A stretch of DNA of 64,000 bases from Streptomyces pinistramenti (GTDB taxonomy: Bacteria > Actinomycetota > Actinomycetes > Streptomycetales > Streptomycetaceae): the NCBI RefSeq assembly GCF_020564935.1, contig NZ_JAJCXB010000009.1:1-64000 (forward strand), written 5' to 3'. A model generated the notes under the pieces. It had not been told where the DNA came from. It saw nothing but the letters and a program-made list of their open reading frames with translations, and searched no databases. The translations under genes were made by a program, and so were the position numbers. Shown here piece by piece: positions 9,965 through 17,927 of this stretch (positions within the stretch are counted from its first letter, which is position 1; every line of letters starts with the position of its first letter).

Positions 9965-10143
9965 GGGTGGTGCCTCCCTGACGTCGACTGGATCGAGCTA
10001 TTCACATACTGGCTTCGCTGAATATGGCCAGTCAACAGGGCGCGACACCCGGCGGGCCCGAAGTGCACCCACCGGCCACCCGACGCGACACGTCGCACCG
10101 GCCGCACCGACCGCACCCCGCCCGCACATTCACCCTCGATTCG

Positions 10144-10189
10144 ACTTGCCTACTGGGAAAGCCGGTGCTAACTTTCCCAGTAGGCAAGT
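10144..10189 (+). promoter_or_regulatory. 18-bp perfect inverted repeat overlapping a promoter
   Basis: Arms 10144-10161 and 10172-10189 are exact reverse complements (ACTTGCCTACTGGGAAAG) with a 10-base spacer. A plausible promoter is nested inside: TTGCCT at 10147 and TAACTT at 10169, 16 bases apart. The first start codon is 24 bases beyond the right arm. An operator for the winged-helix regulator two genes on is the simplest reading; a transcription terminator is unlikely at this place. Confidence 0.7.
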
Positions 10190-10213
10190 AAACGTCTTGG
10201 GGAGGCGATGGCC

Positions 10214-10723
10214 ATGAGCACACCGGTGGACGCGGAGCGCGCCTGGCAGGATCTGCAGCGCATCCGGGTGCCGCAGGAGCGGGTGTACGACGAGCTGGAG
10301 CGCAGCGCATCCAGCGGCCCGGGGGCGACGTACACCACGGCCGGCATCATGTGGCTCTTCATCGCCAGCTGGGGGCTCGACCTCTCCGACCGGGGCTTCT
10401 GGTTGGTGCTCGCCGGCTACGTCGCCCTGCTGCTGGCCCTGGCGGTGGTCGCCAACCGCAAGACCCGCGTCAGGCTGCACCGTTCGCGCCACACCTGGCG
10501 GTCGTTCGCCACCTTCATCGCCGGGATGGTGGTGACCTGCACGACGATTGCGCTGTCCGGCCGCCTGACCGACTCGCTCCACCTGCCCTTCGGCAGCCTG
10601 ATCCAGGCCACGCTCTCGGCCGCCGCCTTCCTCCTGTTCGTCGGACCGGCGAACCGCTGGGCGATGACCGCACTCCGCAGCCGCGGCATACGGCCCGCTC
10701 ACGGCGAGGAAGCCACCCGATGA
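10214..10723 (+). CDS. Four-helix membrane protein paired with a winged-helix regulator
   Basis: A 169-aa protein with a soluble N-terminal 45 residues and about four membrane helices (segments starting TTAGIMWLFIASW, GFWLVLAGYVALLL, SFATFIAGMVVTC and LIQATLSAAAFLLF). The second ATG (10214) is preferred, since GGGGAGG ends eight bases before it; the ATG at 10208 is too close. I do not recognise a function. It is followed, through an 11-codon reading frame, by a small DNA-binding regulator, a pairing seen often in actinobacteria. Confidence 0.75.
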   Translation: MSTPVDAERAWQDLQRIRVPQERVYDELERSASSGPGATYTTAGIMWLFIASWGLDLSDRGFWLVLAGYVALLLALAVVANRKTRVRLHRSRHTWRSFATFIAGMVVTCTTIALSGRLTDSLHLPFGSLIQATLSAAAFLLFVGPANRWAMTALRSRGIRPAHGEEATR

Positions 10724-10755
10724 CCACGCCCGTCCGCGAGGAGAGCACCCGATGA
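10720..10755 (+). CDS. Possible 11-codon coupling ORF
   Basis: An 11-residue frame (MTTPVREESTR) starts inside the stop codon of the membrane-protein gene (ATGA) and its own stop overlaps the start of the regulator gene (ATGA). It contains the GAGGAG ribosome binding site of the regulator. It may only carry ribosomes across the gap. It could also be chance, as the length is very short. Confidence 0.25.
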   Translation: MTTPVREESTR

Positions 10756-11138
10756 GCACCCCTGCCGGCTTCGATGAGCTGATTCACCCGGCCACCCGGC
10801 TGTCGGTGGTGGCCCTGCTGGCGGCCACCGAATGGGCCGACTTCGCCTTCATCCGCGACAGCCTCTCGCTCAGCGACTCCGCACTCTCCAAGCAGTTGCA
10901 CACCCTGGAGGAGGCCGGGTATCTGGAGATCCACAAGGAGGGCGGCGGCCGCAAGCGGCGTACCAAGGTGCGGCTGACCGGCCATGGCAGGACCGCGTTC
11001 GACGGCCATGTGGCGGCGCTCCGGGCCATCGTCGACGGCGTCGGCCCCGCAGCCTCTGCGGCACCGCCCGCCGGGGCCGGGGGCACGGCACCCGCGCCGC
11101 TCAGCGAGACGGCCGGGCACGCCAAGGCGAGCCGATGA
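10752..11138 (+). CDS. Winged-helix transcriptional regulator
   Basis: A 128-aa protein whose first 90 residues form a MarR/ArsR-like winged helix: LIHPATRLSVVALLAATEW, then the recognition helix in SLSDSALSKQLHTLEEAGYLEI, then a basic wing (GGGRKRRTKVRLTGHGR). The C-terminus is a disordered Ala/Pro tail. GAGGAG lies upstream. As it is encoded downstream of a perfect palindrome overlapping the promoter, autoregulation is likely. No ligand-binding domain is visible. Confidence 0.82.
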   Translation: MSTPAGFDELIHPATRLSVVALLAATEWADFAFIRDSLSLSDSALSKQLHTLEEAGYLEIHKEGGGRKRRTKVRLTGHGRTAFDGHVAALRAIVDGVGPAASAAPPAGAGGTAPAPLSETAGHAKASR

Positions 11139-11241
11139 CGGCACCGGCCCCCCGCTCCGAGCCGGCCGCTCGTCCGGTTACCGGGTCCAATTCCTGGGCC
11201 CCCCATGGCGCTTCGGCCGATGACAGTGATGGAGTAGCGGT

Positions 11242-12603
11242 ATGAGTGGCACCCAGACCGGCTTCATGACCGGCCCTGTTGTGACGGACCGGGACCGTGC
11301 CGTACAGGCAGCCGTAGCGCAGGGGCTCGTGGGCCCTGCCGAGCCCGTCGCCGGGCTCCTGGACGTGGCGGGGATCCGCCGTTCGGCGGCCGAACTGCGG
11401 TCCGCCTTCGCGGAGTTCACCACGCCCGGCACGCCCGTGCTGCACGCGTTCGCGGTGAAGGCCGCCTCGCTCGTGCCGGTGCTCCGGCTGCTCGTGGACG
11501 AGGGCCTGGGCTGCGAGGTGGCCAGCCCCGGTGAACTGGCGCTGGCCCGCGCGGCCGGGGTGCCCGCCGCCCGCACGGTGCTGGACTCCCCCGCCAAGAC
11601 CCCTGCCGAGCTGCGCGAAGCGCTCGCCCTCGGCATCGCGGTCAACGCCGACAACCCCGAGGAACTGGCCCGTATCGACGGCCTGGTGGCCTCCGCGCCG
11701 ACCGGCGCACCGCTCGGCCTGCGCGTCAATCCGCAGATCGGGGGCGGCAGCATCGGCGCGATGAGCACCGCGACCGAGACCTCCAAGTTCGGTGTGGGGC
11801 TGCGGGACGCAGGGGCCCGCGACTGGGTCGTGCGGGCCTACCTGGACCGCCCGTGGCTGACCCGGTTGCACGCCCATGTCGGCTCGCAGGGCATGCCGTT
11901 GCCGCTGATGGCCGAGGGCGTACGGGCCCTGTTCGACCTCGCCGAGGAGATCAATGCGAAGGCCGCGCGGCCGCAGATCGACACCCTCGACATCGGCGGC
12001 GGGCTGCCGGTGAACTTCGCGTCGGACGTGGCCGCGCCCACGTACCGGGAGTACGCGGAGCTGCTCAGCACAGCGGTGCCCGGCCTGTTCTCCGGGCGGT
12101 ACGGGCTGGTCACCGAGTTCGGCAGGTCGCTGCTTGCCAAGCACGGCACGATCGTGGCCCGCGTCGAGTACGCGAAGTCGGCGGGCGGCCGTCCCATCGC
12201 GGTCACCCATGCCGGCGCCCAGGTGGCGACCCGTACGGTCTTCGCCCCGGATGCCTGGCCGATCCGGGTCGCGGCGTACGACGCGCAGGGGCTTCCGAAG
12301 ACGGGCGAACCGGTCGCCCAGGACGTTGCGGGGCCGTGCTGCTTCGCGGGCGACCTGGTCGCCGAGAACCGCGCGCTCCCGCCACTGGAGTCCGGCGACC
12401 ACGCCGCCCTGCTGGACACCGGCGCCTACTACCTCTCCACCCACTTCGCCTACAACTCCCTCCCGCGCCCCGGGGTTTACGGCTATGTGGCCGACCCGTC
12501 GGGCGCCGGCCGCTTCGCGACCGTGCGCACCCCGCAGACCCTCCAGGAACTGGCAGCCGAAAGCGGCGCAGCCCACGCCGACGGCATGCGCGCGTTGAAG
12601 TGA
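11242..12603 (+). CDS. PLP-dependent decarboxylase, diaminopimelate decarboxylase-like
   Basis: A 453-aa fold-III PLP enzyme of the LysA/ornithine decarboxylase superfamily. HAFAVKA holds the PLP lysine; CEVASPGEL, TSKFGVGL, HAHVGSQG, DIGGGLPV and the late CCFAGDLVAEN (catalytic Cys) and GAYYLSTHFAYNSLPRP follow in family order. The real lysA is normally elsewhere, and this type of paralogue is often of unknown substrate, so I keep the call general. It follows the small regulator by about 100 bases on the same strand; a GGAG lies upstream of the ATG. Confidence 0.82.
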   Translation: MSGTQTGFMTGPVVTDRDRAVQAAVAQGLVGPAEPVAGLLDVAGIRRSAAELRSAFAEFTTPGTPVLHAFAVKAASLVPVLRLLVDEGLGCEVASPGELALARAAGVPAARTVLDSPAKTPAELREALALGIAVNADNPEELARIDGLVASAPTGAPLGLRVNPQIGGGSIGAMSTATETSKFGVGLRDAGARDWVVRAYLDRPWLTRLHAHVGSQGMPLPLMAEGVRALFDLAEEINAKAARPQIDTLDIGGGLPVNFASDVAAPTYREYAELLSTAVPGLFSGRYGLVTEFGRSLLAKHGTIVARVEYAKSAGGRPIAVTHAGAQVATRTVFAPDAWPIRVAAYDAQGLPKTGEPVAQDVAGPCCFAGDLVAENRALPPLESGDHAALLDTGAYYLSTHFAYNSLPRPGVYGYVADPSGAGRFATVRTPQTLQELAAESGAAHADGMRALK

Positions 12604-12707
12604 GGTGAGGTGACGTGGGGTGGGGCGAGGGTGAGGTGACCGCGGCCCGCCCCGTAGCGGCCCGCCGTGCCCGGCCCGTATCGGCCCGCCGTAGCTGACC
12701 CGTCCGC

Positions 12708-13370
12708 CTACCGCGGACCAGCGGCCCGGGTGCCAGCCGTACGTCCGTAACCACCCTTGGCACCGGCACTGCTCCGGGTGCCGGCGCCGCCCCTGGCACG
12801 GGCGCCACCCCGGACGCGTGCGCCGCCCGGCGCCGCGTCGCCGGCCGCCACGCCCGTTGTCAGGTAGCCGCGGACGTCCTTGCCCGTCGCTCCGCCGTGC
12901 GCCGCGGCCTCCGTGCGGACCCACAGGAGTGCCTCGTGTTCCCGCTCCCAGCGGCCCAGCCACAGGGACTTGGCCCAGAGTCCGGCGGCGATGCCCGCCA
13001 TCAGCAGTCCGCCCGCTGCGGGCAGCGCCCACGACGAACCGACCGCGGCCAGGAAGGCGAGCAGCAGCCACCAGCGGTGTGCCCGGCGCCAGATCCGTAC
13101 GGTGACCGTGCGGTCCTGGAGGATGACGGCCTTGCCTGCCCGGGAGGCGCCGCCTGCCAGGGCCATCAGGCGGCGGCGCCGCGTCAGGAACACGACGCAT
13201 GCCGCGATCAGGGCGAGCGCCACCCCCGCGAGCAGCCCGATCCGTCGTCCGGTCAGCCCCGGCAGCAGCGTCCCGATGCCCGCTGCCAGCAGTCCTGGCC
13301 ACCACAGCAGGCCGGCCGGCGCCCGTACGATCACGGCCACCCGCGCCAGCGCATACGCCCCGCGCCCCAC
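12708..13370 (-). CDS. Membrane protein of unknown function
   Basis: A 220-aa protein with two pairs of membrane helices (about residues 15-60 and 103-135) separated by a basic loop (TRRRRLMALAGG), and a C-terminal tail of about 50 residues rich in Gly, Ala and Arg that is probably disordered. No motif is recognised. It is convergent with the DapDC-like gene and stands alone. Confidence 0.6.
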   Translation of the reverse strand: MGRGAYALARVAVIVRAPAGLLWWPGLLAAGIGTLLPGLTGRRIGLLAGVALALIAACVVFLTRRRRLMALAGGASRAGKAVILQDRTVTVRIWRRAHRWWLLLAFLAAVGSSWALPAAGGLLMAGIAAGLWAKSLWLGRWEREHEALLWVRTEAAAHGGATGKDVRGYLTTGVAAGDAAPGGARVRGGARARGGAGTRSSAGAKGGYGRTAGTRAAGPR

Positions 13371-13554
13371 GTCGGTCCTCCTCGCGTCGAGCCCGCGACG
13401 TCACCCCGGGCGTCGCGGCGCTATGTCACACCTGTACCGGCCGCGGATCGTAGCCAGCCCGGATGAGGATTTTCTGAGACGGAGGGGAGGTGAGCCGGAA
13501 GGTGATTCGGAGGACGAGCCGGAGCGCGGGCCGGAGCGCGAGTCCTCGCTGTCC

Positions 13555-14748
13555 TCACTCCACGAACAGCCCTCTGGCCGCCGCCTTCGCGTCGAATTCC
13601 TCCAGGCGGGACTGGGCGTCGGGCAGCGCGTCGCACATCGCCTCCAGCAGGACGCGGCCCAGGAGCATGGGGGCGCAGACCGTGTCGAAGGCCAGGCCGG
13701 TGCCCACCGGGGCCGGCAGCAGGAGATCGGTGTGGTGGGCGACGGGCGCGAAGGCACTGTCGGCGACGGTGACGACGGTCAGACCCACGGCGCGCGCGTA
13801 CTCCAGGGCTTCGACGACCTCGCGGGGGTGGCGGGGCAGCGCGAAGCAGAGCAGGGTGCCGGCGCCGGCCCGTACGGCGGCGTCGATGCGGTCGGCGAGC
13901 AGGGTGCCGCCCTCGTCCAGGAGGCGGACGTCGGGGTGGACCTTGCGGGCGAAGTACACGAATCCGGCGGCCTGTGCGGTGGCCGCGCGCAGGCCGAGCA
14001 CCAGGAGCGGCCGGGACGCGGCGAACAGCTGCCCGGCGCGGACGACCGGGGACGGGTCGGCGAGTGCGGCGGCGAGGTGGCGGAGGTTGTCGATCTCCGC
14101 CTGGACGGCCTGCTGGTATTCGTTGGCGGTGCCGTTGCCGCCGGACGGTTCGGCGGGGGCGACCTCGCGCAGGTGGCGGCGGAGTGCGGGGTAGCCGTCG
14201 AAGCCCAGGGCGACGGCGAAGCGGGTGACGGACGGCTGGCTGACGCCGGCGAGTTCGGCGAGTTCGACGCTGGAGAGGAACGGCGCGTCGGCGGCCCTGC
14301 GCACCATGCAGTGCGCGATGCGCCGCTGGGTGGGGGTGAGCCGGTGTCCTTCGAAGAGTTTTTGCAGGCGGGTGGCGGGGCCGGCGGCGGCGTCCGGGAA
14401 GGCCGGTGCCGTCGCGTCGGCCCCCTGGTCCGCCCCGGCGGCCCGCTCTGCCACGTTCGGGTCCGCCGGGTCCGCCTCTGCCCTGCCCGCCTTCGCCTCG
14501 TCCGTCTTCGCCCTGCCCGCCTTCGCCTCGTCCGTCTTCGCCCTGCCCGCCTTCGCCTCGTCCGTCTTCGCCCTGTCCGCCTTCGCCGCGTCCGCTCGCC
14601 TGCGTGCCCTTTCGGCGGGCGTCCCACCGGTCCCGGACGCTCCCGTCGGCGCACCGGCCCCCGTCGTCGCTGCTGTCACGTCCGGCTCACCGGCCGCCCG
14701 TGCCGTCGCCTCGGCCGCCGCGCCGCCGTTGTCCCCGTCCCCGCTCAT
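13555..14748 (-). CDS. MurR/RpiR-family transcriptional regulator
   Basis: A 397-aa regulator with an unusual 130-residue N-terminal extension. The extension contains three exact copies of a 10-residue unit (AKTDEAKAGR) encoded by 30-bp DNA repeats. The DNA-binding domain starts near LTPTQRRIAHCMVRR, with the helix-turn-helix SSVELAELAGVSQPSVTRFAVALGFDGYP. A SIS sugar-phosphate-binding domain follows (LLVLGLRAATAQAAGF to LLLPAPVGTGLAFDT). GGAGG precedes the ATG. It lies 109 bases downstream of the lyase-like gene on the same strand and is a candidate regulator of that gene and of the permease at 19520. Confidence 0.85.
   Translation of the reverse strand: MSGDGDNGGAAAEATARAAGEPDVTAATTGAGAPTGASGTGGTPAERARRRADAAKADRAKTDEAKAGRAKTDEAKAGRAKTDEAKAGRAEADPADPNVAERAAGADQGADATAPAFPDAAAGPATRLQKLFEGHRLTPTQRRIAHCMVRRAADAPFLSSVELAELAGVSQPSVTRFAVALGFDGYPALRRHLREVAPAEPSGGNGTANEYQQAVQAEIDNLRHLAAALADPSPVVRAGQLFAASRPLLVLGLRAATAQAAGFVYFARKVHPDVRLLDEGGTLLADRIDAAVRAGAGTLLCFALPRHPREVVEALEYARAVGLTVVTVADSAFAPVAHHTDLLLPAPVGTGLAFDTVCAPMLLGRVLLEAMCDALPDAQSRLEEFDAKAAARGLFVE
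14481..14594 (-). repeat. 30-bp tandem repeat inside the RpiR-type gene
   Basis: Three identical 30-bp units start at 14481, 14511 and 14541, and a degenerate partial copy runs from 14571. The period is a multiple of three, so it adds a charged, helical, probably flexible repeat to the protein without breaking the frame. Confidence 0.9.
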
Positions 14749-14857
14749 CGCCTCTTCCTCCCGGCCCGGTCAAGGCCGTCTCGTGTACCGACCGACTGTA
14801 CGGAACTCCTGGCCCGCAGCGGCCCGCCCCCCCCGCCGCGGGCCCCACCGCCGCCCG

Positions 14858-16411
14858 CTACACCTCCGCCAGACGCTCCAGCAGCCGTTCCGCCACCGCG
14901 ACGTCATCCGTCAGGGGGCGGTCCTCCATCCTGGCGTCCAGCGCCCCGGCCGCCAGGGCGTAGCCGACGGCGACCGGGGTGTCCGGTTCCGGTTCGAGTG
15001 AGCGCATCCGCAACGCCCTTACGGAGGCGACGAGTTCGCAGGCCAGGACGTGCCGGAAGGAGATGCAGGCGCGCAGCGTCTGGCGAGCGCCGAGTGAGGC
15101 GAAGCTGGCTTGTTCCTCGACGCCGCGGGAGAGCACGGCGTGCCCGAGGGTGGCGGGCTGGGAGACGGCGCGCAGTTCGCCGAGCGCCGCACCGGCCGCG
15201 TACTCCAGGATCATCACGCCGGAGCTGGCGGGCGCCGCGTCGCCGAGGAACGGCCGCAGCCGGGTGAGGTCCGGTTCGGAGAGCGCGGCGAGGCGGGCGG
15301 TGGAGAGCTGCGCGGTCTGCAGGACGGCCAGCCGGAAACTGTCCAGGGCGAGCGCGGTGTGGGCGGCGTAGAAGTTGCCGTGGTGGTAGGCGGCCTGGTC
15401 GTCGATGCTGATCAGGGGGTTTTCTGCGGCGGCGTTGAGGTCGACGGCCAGCACCTGTTCCAGGGTGTCGGCGGCGTCCAGCGCGGGGCCGTGGATCTGC
15501 GGGATGCAGCGGAATCCGTACGGGTCCTGGATGCGGCCCAGCGGTGGCGCGGGGCGGGCGGGGACGCCGGAGAGGGTGCGGATGCGGGCGGCGGCGGCCG
15601 CGGAGCCGGCGTGCGGCCTGGCGCGCATGACGGGTTCGGCGAAGGGTTCGTACGAGCCGCCGACCGCGAGGAGGGAGAGCGCGGCGACGGGGAGGGACGC
15701 CGCGAGCAGCCGGCGGAGTTCGTCGAGGGCGAGCGCGGACTGGCCGAGGGTGAGGGCGTTGCTGCTGATCAGGGCGAGGGCGTCGTTGCTGTCGAGGGCG
15801 ACGGGGGCGGGGGCGCGGCCGCCGGAAGGGCAGCGCCAGGGGTGCTCGCCGGCCAGTGCCAGGCCGGTCTGGGCGAGGGCGGCGAGGTCGCCGGTGCCGA
15901 CGGCGCCGAATTCGTTGACGACCGGGTGGGCACCGGTGTCCAGGGCGTCGAGGAGCGCGGTGACGACGGCGGGGTTGAGGCCGGCGCCGCCTGCGAGGAG
16001 CTGGTTGGCGCGGACCGCGAGCATGGCACGGACCTCGCGGGCGGGCAGCGGGTCGCCGATCGCTCCGGCGTGGCTGCGCAGCAGCCGGAGCCCGTGTGCG
16101 GCGTCGGCGTGCTGGATGTCCTCGGTGCGGTTGGCGCCGACGCCGGTGCTGCGCCCGTAGACCCGGCCGGTGGCGGCGAGCCGGCGTGCGGTGTGCCAGG
16201 ACTGCTCGGCGCGGTGCAGGGCTTCGGGATCCAGGGGGCCGGGGCGGGCGGTGCGGGTGGCGAGGGCGGCGACGTCGGCGGGGCGCAGGCCGCGGCCGTC
16301 GAGGGTGATGCGGGGCAGGGCGTGCCGCTGGGGTGCCTGTGGCACGGTGTCGCGGGGCGGGCCGTGGGGGTGGCCCGCGTCCCGGCCGGAGTCCGCCATG
16401 GGGGAAAGCAT
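14858..16411 (-). CDS. Aromatic amino acid lyase homologue without the MIO-forming Ala-Ser-Gly triad
   Basis: A 517-aa member of the histidine/phenylalanine ammonia-lyase family. Active-site landmarks are kept: YGRSTGVG (Tyr85), QLLAGGAGL, QDPYGFRCIPQIHG and NAAAENPLIS. The MIO loop, normally GASGDLAPL, reads here VGTGDLAAL, so the triad at residues 172-174 is Gly-Thr-Gly; the DNA at 15890-15898 confirms it. Mature HAL/PAL enzymes build their electrophile from Ala-Ser-Gly, so ordinary ammonia-lyase chemistry is doubtful. The start at 16411 has AAGGGAG nine bases upstream. A palindrome at 16535 lies in the promoter region. It may do another reaction or bind a ligand. Confidence 0.85.
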   Translation of the reverse strand: MLSPMADSGRDAGHPHGPPRDTVPQAPQRHALPRITLDGRGLRPADVAALATRTARPGPLDPEALHRAEQSWHTARRLAATGRVYGRSTGVGANRTEDIQHADAAHGLRLLRSHAGAIGDPLPAREVRAMLAVRANQLLAGGAGLNPAVVTALLDALDTGAHPVVNEFGAVGTGDLAALAQTGLALAGEHPWRCPSGGRAPAPVALDSNDALALISSNALTLGQSALALDELRRLLAASLPVAALSLLAVGGSYEPFAEPVMRARPHAGSAAAAARIRTLSGVPARPAPPLGRIQDPYGFRCIPQIHGPALDAADTLEQVLAVDLNAAAENPLISIDDQAAYHHGNFYAAHTALALDSFRLAVLQTAQLSTARLAALSEPDLTRLRPFLGDAAPASSGVMILEYAAGAALGELRAVSQPATLGHAVLSRGVEEQASFASLGARQTLRACISFRHVLACELVASVRALRMRSLEPEPDTPVAVGYALAAGALDARMEDRPLTDDVAVAERLLERLAEV

Positions 16412-16534
16412 CGCGCTCAACTCCCTTGTCCAGCGCCCTTCGTGGAGGGAAGCCCGATACCGCGTCCGCACGGAGGGCCGGAGCAACAGGCGCACCGCGC
16501 CGGCCCATCGACTTCCATTCACTCACCTAAGACT

Positions 16535-16552
16535 CTGCATGACCATATGCAG
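16535..16552 (-). promoter_or_regulatory. Palindromic operator CTGCAT-N6-ATGCAG upstream of the lyase homologue
   Basis: An 18-bp inverted repeat with 6-bp arms lies 124 bases upstream of the chosen start of the lyase-like gene. A near copy lies before the permease gene (19488-19505). At both sites TTCCATTCAC stands exactly 12 bases to the left on the plus strand (16513-16522 and 19466-19475). A shared regulator is likely. Confidence 0.55.
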
Positions 16553-16644
16553 GCCGGGCAAGGGGCGGCGACCGGTCGCCGGATCGCGTACGTGCCCGCC
16601 GCCGAGCCCGGGGGCGGGAGCAACGGGCCCAGGACCGCGGCCGG

Positions 16645-17679
16645 TCAGCCGGGGCCACGCCCCAGCGCCGAGCCCCGCTCCGACAGCCGCGGCGCACACA
16701 GGATGCGCTTACGGCGGACCCGGCGGCCCTCGATCGCCGCGACGGCCAGCCGCGCGGCCTCCTTGGCGATATCGGCCAGGCCCCAGTCCAGGGTGGTGAG
16801 GGGCGGGGTCAGGATCCGCGAGACGGGGTGGTCGTCGAAGCCGACGACGGACAGGTCACGCCCGACCGCGAGGGATGCCTCGGCGGCCGCCGCGTAGACG
16901 CCGTAGGCGATGGAGTCGGAGAAGCAGAAGACGGCGGTGGGCACGGCACGCCGGGCGCCCCCGCCGCCGGCGCCGTCCAGGACCCGCCGCGCGACCGCGG
17001 TCGCCTCCCCCAACTCCTGGGCGCAGGGCAGCACTTCGACCGTGAGGTGGAGCCGGTCGGCGGCCTCGCGGACGTAGACGTCGGCGGGCCGGTCGGGGGT
17101 GGAGGGCCCGGTGGGGGTCAGCACCGTGATGCGGCGGTGGCCCAGGCCCCTGAGATGGTCGAGGACGGTGTCGATGCCGGCGCGGTTGTCGAAGAGCACC
17201 TCGCCCGCCGTGCGGGCGCGGCGCAGCGAATCGCCGATGGAGACGACGGGCACCGCGTCGGCGATCTTCGCCCAGCCCTCGGCCGAGGGGTCGACCGGCG
17301 ACACCAGGAGGCCGTCGACGCGCTGGTCGCGCAGCTGCTTGGCCAGCGCGAGTTCGCGTTCCGGGTCGCCGCCCGCGTCGAGGATCAGCGCATAGCGGTC
17401 GCCGGCCAGCAGCTCGCGGCCTATCGCGGCCATCAGCTGCTGCTGCCAGAGGTCCTGGAGGTCGCCGGAGAGCACGCCGACCATGCTCGTACGGCCGCCG
17501 GCGAGGGCGCGGGCGATCGGGTCGGCCTCGTATCCGAGGTCGGCGGCGGCCTTGCGCACCCGCTGCTCGGTCTCCTTGGAGACGTGCTTGCCGCGCAGCG
17601 CGTAGGAGACGGCCGCGGTGGAGAGTCCGGTGGCCTCGGCCACCTCACGGAGGGTGGTGCGCTTACTGGGCCTGGCCAT
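16645..17679 (-). CDS. LacI-family transcriptional regulator
   Basis: A 344-aa regulator. The helix-turn-helix and hinge are classical: TTLREVAEATGLSTAAVSYALRGKHVSKETEQRV, then ADPIARALAGGRTSMVGVL. The periplasmic-binding-protein-like domain includes VDGLLVSPVD, GHRRITVLT, FCFSDSIAYGVYAAA and SVVGFDDHPVSRILTPPLTTLD. Its likely operators are the two LacI-type sites at 17807-17844 in the divergent region, so it probably controls the amidohydrolase-cysteine dioxygenase operon and itself. Confidence 0.92.
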   Translation of the reverse strand: MARPSKRTTLREVAEATGLSTAAVSYALRGKHVSKETEQRVRKAAADLGYEADPIARALAGGRTSMVGVLSGDLQDLWQQQLMAAIGRELLAGDRYALILDAGGDPERELALAKQLRDQRVDGLLVSPVDPSAEGWAKIADAVPVVSIGDSLRRARTAGEVLFDNRAGIDTVLDHLRGLGHRRITVLTPTGPSTPDRPADVYVREAADRLHLTVEVLPCAQELGEATAVARRVLDGAGGGGARRAVPTAVFCFSDSIAYGVYAAAAEASLAVGRDLSVVGFDDHPVSRILTPPLTTLDWGLADIAKEAARLAVAAIEGRRVRRKRILCAPRLSERGSALGRGPG

Positions 17680-17790
17680 GCCGAGAGCCTACCCAAGGCG
17701 GGCGGGCGACCCGTCGGTCACGGCCCCGCGGACGGCACACCGGCCCGGCCGCCACGTCCGCTCCGGCTCCCGTCCCGGCCCGGCGGACCC

Positions 17791-17844
17791 TTGACACCGC
17801 CTCGCGTTAAGCGTTTCACTTAATCGCATCAGTGAAGCGGTTAA
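17791..17844 (+). promoter_or_regulatory. Promoter with a pair of LacI-type operators
   Basis: A perfect -35 hexamer TTGACA lies at 17791. TTAAGCGTTTCA (17807-17818) and TGAAGCGGTTAA (17833-17844) are two LacI-type half-palindromes with central CG. They are near reverse complements of one another, 26 bases apart centre to centre. The first overlaps the expected -10 region, which suits repression of the rightward operon. Confidence 0.65.
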
Positions 17845-17927
17845 GTTCCGTGCCCCCGTGGGCGGCCGGCCAGTTCACCCGCCCGCGGCCGGACACCGGG
17901 ATCCCGCCCGGCCGCCGAGGGAGACGT

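Noticed and set aside
8279..10021. Long plus-strand reading frame of 580 codons opposite hutU
   Set aside because: Its translation is almost all Arg, Pro, Gln and His, a mirror of the unusual hutU codon usage; hutU itself is unmistakable.
10144..10189. Terminator
   Set aside because: It precedes an operon, has no upstream gene reading into it (hutU points away), and contains promoter-like hexamers.
14481..14594. Possible CRISPR array
   Set aside because: The 30-bp units are directly adjacent with no spacers and lie in frame in a regulator gene.
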